Assembly: GCF_032854445.1 (NCBI RefSeq)
Contig: NC_088307.1
Location: 19,420,017-19,484,016 of the forward strand
Source: Liolophura sinensis
Taxonomy: Eukaryota; Mollusca; Polyplacophora; Chitonida; Chitonidae
Length of the DNA stretch: 64,000 nt
Reading direction: 5' to 3'
The notes beneath the pieces were generated by a model that ran no database searches, was not told the origin of the DNA, and worked only from the letters and a program-made list of their open reading frames with translations. Below, piece after piece: positions 56,559-64,000 of this stretch. The stretch's first letter is position 1. Every line of letters starts with the position of its first letter. Position numbers and translations under genes: made by a program.

Positions 56559-57772
56559 TCTGACAAGGAGGCCCCTCGCTATTTTAAAGGGCTTTACTTG
56601 TGTAAATAAGCTTTTTCTCTGAAACACTCTTTGAAGGTGTCATCAAACCTCGGTTCTAGTCAGTTTGAATTTCGGAGTTTATGTATAACCAATACACTGT
56701 ATATATCTGATGCAGATTGAAGTATAGGTGTATTTCCGTGGCTACAATTTTTTAAACGCGTGCCTCAGAGCCGTTATTCATGATGTCTGCCGACAAAGCT
56801 ACTGACACTAACAATATGGATATAGGCACATGTATATGCACGACATCACCATATCTGTCGGAATATATGCATTAATAACAGAATAAACTCATACATCACT
56901 AGTCGGCTTTACAAGTGCACAGGAAAAGGCATAATTTTCTAATACATCATTATTCCACAGGCGTTTACATACTGAAGGATTACAGACTCCGAACGTGCAA
57001 GGCGGCCATCTTGTTATAGTGTCCTGTGATGATTTAAGTTCTAAATCGCCCCGATGATTTCCTAAGAGGTTTCAATCATACATTGCCGGATTGTCATTTT
57101 CGTTATACCTTATTTGCGTCCATTCTAAGTACTTTCATGCTGAATGAAAAGGATCTTCGCGAATCCCAAGCCTTTATTTTTTTTTCTCTGTCTTGTCGTA
57201 TACACTCTGTCTCTCTCCTGGAATACTTCCAGCCGCCATTGTCAAGTAATTAACAATTTTATCACACTTCATTAAAGCAATGGCCACCCATATTCTACCG
57301 CTGACCGACGGAAAAAACACTTTCATAAATATTTAATGGGATCCAAGACCTTTTTCCGCGGCCTTATCGTATTCTAGGAAAACGCCAACAGGTTCGATTT
57401 TTTTTTCCGTTTTCGATGTCTATATTCCCTTATTGGAATCTAACTCTCCAAAACAGATTAATGGACGTCCGCTCAACCATCCACGATCAAGCCCACCGAC
57501 TATGTATAAACTGGCACGTGATATTCCAGGATGACTTTTTATCCATTTATTCACGAACTCAAATGAAATTTCACTGCTTGACCTTTCAAAATCAACTTCA
57601 GTTACATTTGGTGAAAGAATACTGAACTCTGTTCCTACCATGTCTGAGGACGACAACGGTAAAGTTCACGCACATTTACGACAATACTTGCCCTATAAAG
57701 TTTTCCAGCACAATGTCTCAGAAACCTCTCACCGATGCTAGCGCTCTGAGATACAATTCAGTGCATTCTTTC
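56559..57772. other. Unannotated
   Basis: Nothing recognised; opposed frames at 57416-57656 are unrecognised. Confidence 0.4.
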
Positions 57773-57926
57773 TTCCTCTCAGGTCGAACGTGGGAAGTTC
57801 CGTCAGCAACCTGCAGGCGATCGTGGGTTTCCACAATAATGCTTGCCGCCTTCGTATAATTGAAATATCACTGAGTACGGCGTAAAACTGCAAATAAATA
57901 AGTAAATAAATAAATAAATAAATAAA
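57773..57926 (+). mobile_element. SINE-A, 5'-truncated and internally deleted
   Basis: TTCCTCTCAGGTCGAACGTG, CAGCAACCTGCAGGCGATCG, TGGGTTTCCACAATAATGCT, GAGTACGGCGTAAAACTGCA, then an AAATAAATAAATAAATAA tail. Confidence 0.88.
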
Positions 57927-58398
57927 GTATGGTTTTACTTCCACGCGTTTCTATTTGGCTAAGATACAATGTCAATTGCCACATTATTTCTGTGATATCC
58001 CCTAGGCGTCTCCCATAAGTGATGCGCAAATTTCGAGACACGACATCACGAAAATAAAGAGTAACGTCCCTTTATGACGTGACGTCGTCGTTTTAGGCCA
58101 GTTTTAATTTCAAACATTGCAAAAAATGTTTTGTACCGGTATCTTTATCTTAACACGAATACTACAATGTTATCAGGTCAGTCTGGTTCGGTGACGTATT
58201 TTGCGCACCTTGCATGTGCGACTGTGCGATTAGCACCACCTGAAGTCAAGAGGAAAGAAACCAGTCAGGTCAAAAGACAGACAAGCCATATACCTTGCCA
58301 TAAATCGGCGGCTCTCGCCGTAATGACGTAACTCGAAAACTGCGCGTTATAGTGCCGCTTCGCTTAAGCTTCTTGCCAGTGACGTTAGATATTTTAAC
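57927..58398. other. Unannotated
   Basis: TTTATGACGTGACGTCGTCG near 58072 contains overlapping CRE-like words. Nothing else recognised. Confidence 0.4.
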
Positions 58399-58560
58399 TG
58401 ACACGGCGGCCCTTTGTTCTTGCTGCAGCCGATCGGCCTCAGGCCATTTCAGTCTTAGCTTCGAATCCAACTCTCGCTAATTCCACCACGTCAGGAGTAA
58501 TCCCCCCAAAATCGACTGCTGTTATATAAATGAAATATCCCCAGGTGTACGTTAAATGAA
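58399..58560 (+). mobile_element. SINE-A2, nearly complete
   Basis: GCTTCGAATCCAACTCTCGC (B-box-like GCTTCGAATCC at 58458-58468), TAATTCCACCACGTCAGGAG, TATATAAATGAAATATCCCC, AGGTGTACGTTAAATGAATC. The head matches the fragment at 22.5 kb. Confidence 0.65.
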
Positions 58561-59638
58561 TCCAGCTAGGATTTTTGTTGGCGAGGGAATAGTTGCATTT
58601 ACTACAAAAGGCCGTGTTGGACGAAATGGGGAATTTGCATTGAAGGCACGCATGATCAACTGGAACTTAGCATTAAGTATGCAGGCATGTAAAAAGTGAC
58701 CACGTCAAAGTGATGACGTCAATGGAAACGTCACAGATGTGAATTAGTTCCACCTGAGGCGATACCAGCGTATCAAAAGCCGAGTATAATAACCGCCTGT
58801 TGTTTCGTTGGGCCATGAGCTAATTTTCTCTGACAGGTCTGACTGCCATATGGACATGCCGCTGACAATGTTTCTGGGTATTTCATATTAATCTGCCGTC
58901 TGACATGTTGATGTTTTTTCACATAAGCTTATATACCCATATATACCATTCGTTGGAGCATCGCATATATATGGACCAAAAACATAGGTCTTAGTTTGTT
59001 GTACCACCCCCATTTAAATGGCGTTCTGGAAAAACACTGACATCTTACAATATTTAGCAAATCAATCTGCCAAATCTTGAGGTGTCTTTGATACCGAGGT
59101 GTCGAAATAGATAATCGTGTTGTACACACTGTTTCAGGAAGATGGTGTTTTTTGATTAGAATTTCTTTCGTGTTTTGATTGAAAGTCCACATGTGCTTCT
59201 ATCTTGTACCGCAGCGGCCCGTTAATTGACATTTTCCTTCGTTGTTCATGCAAGCTAGTCCCAACTGGATTGCCTAAACACTGGAAGACTCAGAAAGAAC
59301 TGAAAAAAAGAAAATAAATTTCATTCATCACTTGTGTCTAGTGTTTTACGGGTTTCACGTATGTGACACTCCCCCGTAAGGAGCCTCGGCTGAATTATTA
59401 ATCCGATTAACGTAAGGCTGTAGCCAGCAATAATCCTGTTCTTTAGTGGAAAGTCGATCAGAGTCTAACCGGCTCTTTGTCAGACAAGAATGCGAAATGT
59501 CAAACTAGCCGGCTGATGAGACAGACAGGCAATCAGGAACGGTCTTCCTGGCTAGGCAGAACTTAGAAACTAAGTCATCGAAAGAGTTTCCCAAGAAATG
59601 TTTTACAGGGATAAACTGGAGCTAGATCCAAAAGTGCG
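58561..59638. other. Unannotated, with a second CRE-like cluster
   Basis: CGTCA words at 58703, 58717 (within a full TGACGTCA at 58714-58721) and 58729 are spaced 14 and 12 bp. 59380-59530 is non-repetitive and might be conserved non-coding DNA, unproven. Confidence 0.4.
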
Positions 59639-59822
59639 AATTTTTCTTCTTATCCTCACGGGAAAGATTCCTTATGCCTCATTCAAGATCTAATTAGTAC
59701 CTTGTCTGACATCCCCAAAACCAAGCCCAAACAGATTACAAACTGCTCATTCTAGCCTGGATTCGAACTCACTCCTCTACGTTTAGGCTCGTCAGTCTAT
59801 TAGACCAGTGATAGGACATACT
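59639..59822 (-). mobile_element. tRNA-like retroposon, separate family, single copy here
   Basis: On the minus strand, GAGTGAGTTCGAATCCAGGC contains a good B box (GAGTTCGAATCC, 59759-59770) preceded by an A-box-like TGGTCTAATAGACTGACG. A non-tRNA body follows (TGTTTGGGCTTGGTTTTGGG, TGAATGAGGCATAAGGAATC). No second copy in the window, so family status is inferred. Confidence 0.45.
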
Positions 59823-60169
59823 GTCTGAAAAGATTTGTTTGATATAGACATTTCTTGCTTACTCTCTTGTTCTTACGTTCTTGTTAGATGCATGTACTTT
59901 TCCTTCATATTTTACAGTGTTGGAGGTTTTTTATGGACATTGTCCCCGCTTTCCCTCCTTTGGAGTCAGTGCTTCTCAATTTTGTCTTGACATCTAACTG
60001 ACATGATGTATGAATAGTAGTTCAGATATAACCAATCGCATTTACTGACTGTGTTCGAGCTTTGTGTCCCAGTTCTTGACTGACTTCATCATGATAAACT
60101 GAGTAAACCGGATGGACAGAAAGACGTCTTCAAACAATCGGTGTATGACGGGAGCAAAAAGGCTCAATC

Positions 60170-60869
60170 GCGCGCATGCGTCTACAGCACATACCTTTGT
60201 TCGCTAATGTCTCCGATTTTCGCCTAGTTTTTTTCCTTTATTGAGGGCCTCTATTCTTAATTAGCCAATCCAATCACGCTTCAGAGGTAAACATCAACGC
60301 CACACTATTGTGCAGATAGAAACATCATTATACAAAAGCGATTAAATTACGGTATTGAATAAGCGCTCTTCGTACGTATATAGTGGTCTAGCTGTAAATG
60401 GATATTGCAATTAGAGCGGATAAAAAAAGTACCACAGCGCATGCGTTTCATCATTTGATAAAGAGAGAGAGAGAGAGAGAGAAAAAATACCACATCAAAA
60501 TGAGAGAAAAATTATTCGCAGAGAATTATTTGAGACCAATTATCGGTTTCTGATTGTCATGGCCGTTGTGTATATTACGCGTAGCTATTTTCAAAGTCAA
60601 ACAATGTGCTCGCAAACAGTGCGCTGCGTTCATAGAAACACAGGCGAATAGAACAGTATTGATGTTTTACTTGCAGTGCCGACAGGGCAGCAGGCCCGCG
60701 CGCTATAACACTACGCTGTTGAGAGAGTCACGTGACTATACTGTCTATGTCCTCCCAGCAATGGAGTACAGATGTGTTAGGAGTTTCTAAACCCGGTTGT
60801 TTTCCTTGGACTCTTTGCGAGTTTGTTTTCTGGAGTGAATTTATACCCTGTGTTCCGTGTGATGTATTG
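60170..60869 (+). promoter_or_regulatory. Candidate promoter region
   Basis: GCGCATGCG palindromes, resembling NRF1 sites, lie at about 60173-60181 and 60437-60446. A (GA)n tract is at 60461-60481 and a perfect GTCACGTGAC E-box palindrome at 60727-60736. These precede the possible first exon at 60870. No TATA box in a convincing place. Confidence 0.3.
60461..60481. repeat. (GA)n microsatellite
   Basis: About ten consecutive GA units. Confidence 0.9.
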
Positions 60870-60922
60870 ATGGAGCCCGGCTATGGAAGAATGGACAGAT
60901 ACGGTAACATCAGACGAAGAAG
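60870..60922 (+). CDS. Possible first coding exon
   Basis: ATG at 60870 opens MEPGYGRMDRYGNIRRR and runs into a consensus-like 5' splice site, AGAAG followed by GTAGGC (donor at 60923), leaving 17 codons plus two bases. The same frame is open upstream to an ATG at 60747, so the coding part might be longer; neither start has a strong context (T at -3 in both). The peptide is glycine-, tyrosine- and arginine-rich; I do not recognise the protein. Upstream sequence has NRF1-like palindromes, a GA tract and an E-box, which together make a gene 5' end plausible. No second exon is identified in the 3 kb that follow, so the gene would continue outside the window. A chance ATG-to-GT frame is the alternative. 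Confidence 0.33.
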
Positions 60923-61499
60923 GTAGGCTAGTTTTCACTACTGTTTATTCTCTACGATCGTCAATATAGTCTTTCTATATATCAAGGCAGCGCTTAACAA
61001 GCATTGCCCCCCTCCCCCCCCACCCGCCAACTGTCGTCAGCGCGCGCTATACGCGTGGCACATTATGAACAAGTGTGAACCCGTGCAGTAGATGGATAAG
61101 GGTGTCTGTACGTTTTTTAATAACACCTTTATGATCTGTGGCATAAACAACCAGTGGACTTTCATTTTATAAATAATGCATGGTGAATAAAGCGACTGAG
61201 TCGCGTCAACCCATTTAGAACGGCCCGCATCTTAGCAACTTACGTGGCAGTGTGTTAGGACTCTCTGTCTAGATATAACCCTGTAGTCTTGTTACGTTAC
61301 TGAGCTACAACAAAAAATGATTGTCAAGGGGACAAGGGAGCCGAGTGCAATCTGTTAAGCCGATAGAAAATACCATCGGTGTGACAATTGATTTAAAATG
61401 AATGGCGGCGAGCTCTCAGAAATTAGCGACAAGCAAGCACAGCGATATGTAGGTGGGCGACAAGACAGAATGTCTGCTTGCCATTAAAGAACTCCGCGC
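60923..61499. other. Putative first intron start, with a C-rich tract
   Basis: CCCCCCTCCCCCCCCACCCG near 61007-61026, then CGCGCGCTATACGCG. No gene recognised. Confidence 0.35.
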
Positions 61500-61612
61500 T
61501 TTATATTTATTTCATTTGGAGTTTAACGCTGTGTAATTAAAAAAATTTTGCCGATGCGACAGCTAGCTGTCATGTTTATGGGTGGTGGGAGATCAAGTAA
61601 ACCTATGTAATA
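61500..61612 (-). mobile_element. Possible SINE-A relic
   Basis: TATTTATTTCATTTGGAGTT, TAACGCTGTGTAATT, then GATGCGACAGCTAGCTGTCA and ATGGGTGGTGGGAGATC parallel the family order loosely. Confidence 0.35.
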
Positions 61613-62130
61613 ACTACCGCCCTTCACCATGTACCTGACAATCTTCTGATTTAAAGCCACATCTCACAGACAGAGCGGAGACTGGATTCCTGAGGGCCGA
61701 TCTCATTGGCCCATTGGCTCATTCGCCGTGGAGGCATAGAGAGTGACGCTTTACATGAAAGCGAAGGATGAAAAGATTGTGTCCGGTAGTAACCAAAACT
61801 GCAACGCGCTAACTGATTAAAAGGCGCGGGAGGTGGGTACTGATAATACCAATTAACAGTTCACCGGGTCCGCTCTCCCTACTGACCGCTAGGGCTTAGG
61901 TTGAAGGTCAAAGGATTAATGTATTAATGTGCTAAATCATTGAATGAGGGTTAAACGGGCGAAGCCGCCACTTGTTGGAATGCCCAGTGTTGGACTAACG
62001 GTGAGGTTAATCTGCGAACACCTGTAAGGAAATGAATGCGGTTTATGACAAAAGAAGTGAAATAATGTTACTCAGAGTATGATTAGCGTCGTTAGACAAG
62101 AAAAGTAACGGTAGATTGCAGTAATGTACT
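61613..62130. other. Unannotated
   Basis: Nothing recognised; non-repetitive. Confidence 0.4.
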
Positions 62131-62395
62131 GAGGGGCTTCCGTGGCCGAGTAATTAGCGTGCTAGCGCTGAAGGCTTGGAAGCTTCTCACCAATGCGATC
62201 GCTGTGAGTTCAAGGTCACCCCATGCTGACTTCCTCACCCGTCGTGCGTGGGAGAGTCTCCCAACCACCTGCGGCTGGTCGTGGGTTTTCTCCGGGCTCT
62301 GCTCGGTTCCATCCCATTATATTGCTGACCGCCGTTATATTTGAAAATATTCTAGAGTACGACGTAAAATACCAGTGAAACCAATAATAAATACG
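62131..62395 (+). mobile_element. SINE-A, full length, diverged
   Basis: CCGTGGCCGAGTAATTAGCG (A-box region), TGCGATCGCTGTGAGTTCAA (B-box region), GACTTCCTCACCCGTCGTGC, GGCTGGTCGTGGGTTTTCTC, CATCCCATTATATTGCTGAC, GAGTACGACGTAAAATACCA, then a weak AATAATAAAT tail. Confidence 0.9.
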
Positions 62396-62519
62396 TGTAT
62401 TGATTGCGTGAATTTGGTGTCACTGGTGTCATAGTGACCGTGCAGCACAAGGGATGTGATAATGATATAGTAAACGGATAATTTCTGGGATGATAATGCT
62501 AAATAATCCTTATCTGCCA

Positions 62520-63267
62520 TTATCAGGATCAGTACTTTAATACATCCCCACCATTAGACACATTATCAGATGTTCAGATAACACGTACATGTCATTACAT
62601 CTGTTATCAGAATCCATCATGTACGCCAGAGCATGCATGATAACAATCCTCAAACCATTCTGATAACAAGTGCTGATAACACCCACTTGCAGTGACATAA
62701 TGTCAATATGGCGTCCACATGTATACAACATGGAATGCATTATGGAGATCAGTAAGACGTTGTGATAAAAAGAACACGCCATTAAATGCATTATCGGGGT
62801 CAATAAAATGTGATATAAAGAACACGTCATTAAGTGCATTATCAAGGTCAATAAAATGTGATAAAAAGAACATGTCATTAAATGCATTATCGGGATCAAT
62901 AAGATGTGATAACAAGCACACGCCATTAAATGTAAAACGAAAATCATTAAAACATTATTATCACACGTGCACGCCATTACACGTACTATCAGGATTAGTT
63001 CTGACAACAAGCTCAAACCATTGCGTGTATTACCACGATAAATGTCTTGTTCCGAATGACCAGGCAGACACCGCAATGGTACGCATCATGAATGTCATTA
63101 TGGTGCCTTGCTATCACACGGACGCCATATGCAGACCAGCCATAAGGTCTGAAAACCAGTAAGATATTCTGATAGCGTTAACACACCATTGGGTCCATAG
63201 GCTATCAGGTTCAGTGAGACATTCTGATAACAAGTGCCCGCCATTATATGCATTATGAAGATCATTA
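62520..63267. repeat. Degenerate minisatellite, about 48-bp units, part 1
   Basis: CCATTAAATGCATTATCGGG, TCAATAAAATGTGATATAAA and variants repeat; ATTAAATGCA at 62781 and ATTAAGTGCA at 62829 are 48 bp apart. Outer units are longer and more diverged. Open frames of 147 and 179 codons on opposite strands follow from the period being divisible by 3. Confidence 0.85.
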
Positions 63268-63497
63268 CACAAAAAAAAATAACCTGTTAATATTAACAGA
63301 AAATGTGTTGCCTGATTGATGTCAGAATGTATTCTGTTGTTATCATATTCAACGTAATATCCTGTAAGTGTTGAATCAATTTATTTTGAATTAACGGAAT
63401 AAACAAATGCTATATTTAACGGTATAATCTGTTCAAAATATTCTAGCATCACTCAAATAACAGACTTGTTGAATTTAACAGATTATTTTTTTTAGAC
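63268..63497. mobile_element. MITE-M copy 3, 230 bp, nested in the minisatellite
   Basis: Starts CACAAAAAAAAATAACCTGT and ends AACAGATTATTTTTTTTAGAC, inverted repeats of about 30 bp, with TA on both sides (63266-63267 and 63498-63499). Removing it joins GAAGATCAT to TAAGATATTCTGAT, which matches the array phrase GAAGATCACTGAGATGTTCT. Confidence 0.85.
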
Positions 63498-63662
63498 TAA
63501 GATATTCTGATGTCACATGAATGCCATTATATGTAACATGAAGATAACTGAGATGTTCTGATAACACCTGCAAATCATTATATGCAACATGAAGATCACT
63601 GAGATGTTATGATAACACGTGTACGCCATTATATGTAACATGAAGATGTTATGATAGACAGT
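63498..63662. repeat. Degenerate minisatellite, part 2
   Basis: CCATTATATGTAACATGAAG, ATCACTGAGATGTTATGATA and related units continue the array interrupted by the MITE. Confidence 0.8.
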
Positions 63663-64000
63663 GCTAGGATCCACATTCTGATTGGCTGAGCTGTACATAC
63701 GTCCATATTCGTCATTGTGCTAGTTGTTGTTGTTGTATATACATCATAACTTGTTCCTCAGCGGGGCTATGTCGATCTCGCAAAGTAGATTATACAAATG
63801 AGACATATGTGATATATTGGTATGAATACATTGCCATATTTACGAAAGAGCGCCTACAGGGGAATCAAAATTAAATACAACTGGAAAAGCTCATTTGCGT
63901 TCAGTTTCGTATATTTCAAATATATGCGCAGCTCATTGTGGAAATATTCTATATAGAGTCTTTCAGCCTTATCTAGTTCACTGAATTGACACTTTCGTCG
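63663..64000. other. Unannotated
   Basis: Only a short (TTG)n run near 63722-63737. Nothing else recognised. Confidence 0.4.

Noticed and set aside
62537-63162. Frames of 179 and 147 codons on opposite strands
   Set aside because: Both are translations of the 48-bp minisatellite and are mutually exclusive as genes.
1-64000. A LINE, LTR retrotransposon or DNA transposase coding region
   Set aside because: I looked for reverse transcriptase, integrase and DDE transposase-like peptides in the longer frames and saw none; only non-autonomous elements are supported.

Overview
This window looks like animal nuclear DNA, most likely from a mollusc or a close lophotrochozoan relative. It carries dozens of short tRNA-derived retroposons whose body and tail I recall as common in molluscan DNA. 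It also has many minisatellites, short TA-flanked inverted-repeat elements and almost no coding sequence. No open frame exceeds about 180 codons, and the longest ones are translations of tandem repeats. No bacterial, viral or organellar gene was recognised. The taxon is a judgement from remembered repeat sequence, not from a search.

The local family names used here apply only to this report. SINE-A is tRNA-derived, about 274 bp, with an (AAAT)n tail; SINE-A2 is a variant of it. SINE-B is tRNA-derived, about 360 bp, with a (CTCA)n or (ACTC)n tail. SINE-C has a tRNA-like head and a (CATA)n tail. Families D, E and F are dispersed repeats of about 200-300 bp of unknown class. MITE-M is a short TA-flanked element with terminal inverted repeats.

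Layout: 0-5 kb has SINE pieces, a perfect 190-bp tandem duplication and a 48-bp expansion of family E. From 5.7 to 8 kb there is a long purine-rich minisatellite with higher-order units, followed at 8.6-9.2 kb by a 72-bp minisatellite. At 10.9-13.1 kb lie two head-to-head pairs of family D, one broken by a SINE-B. From 16.9 to 18.2 kb there is an ACTG-derived array. From 18 to 28 kb there are many SINEs and a 72-bp expansion of family E. At 28.8 kb there is a possible first coding exon. At 32.1 kb three perfect TGACGTCA octamers lie within 55 bp. From 33 to 48.8 kb there are more SINEs, families E and F and two nested MITE insertions. At 49.4-49.65 kb there is a 44-bp array repeating a 3' splice-site-like motif. 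From 49.7 to 53.7 kb there is little to annotate. From 53.7 to 64 kb there are further SINEs, a possible promoter with a first exon at 60.2-60.9 kb, and a final array split by a MITE.

The window therefore seems to be intergenic or intronic, with at most the edges of genes. The best-supported content is the transposon biology. Nested insertions give target-site duplications and relative ages, and the three SINE types share a 3' motif that suggests one LINE partner. The regulatory and exon calls are weaker. I did not find a convincing new multi-gene system.
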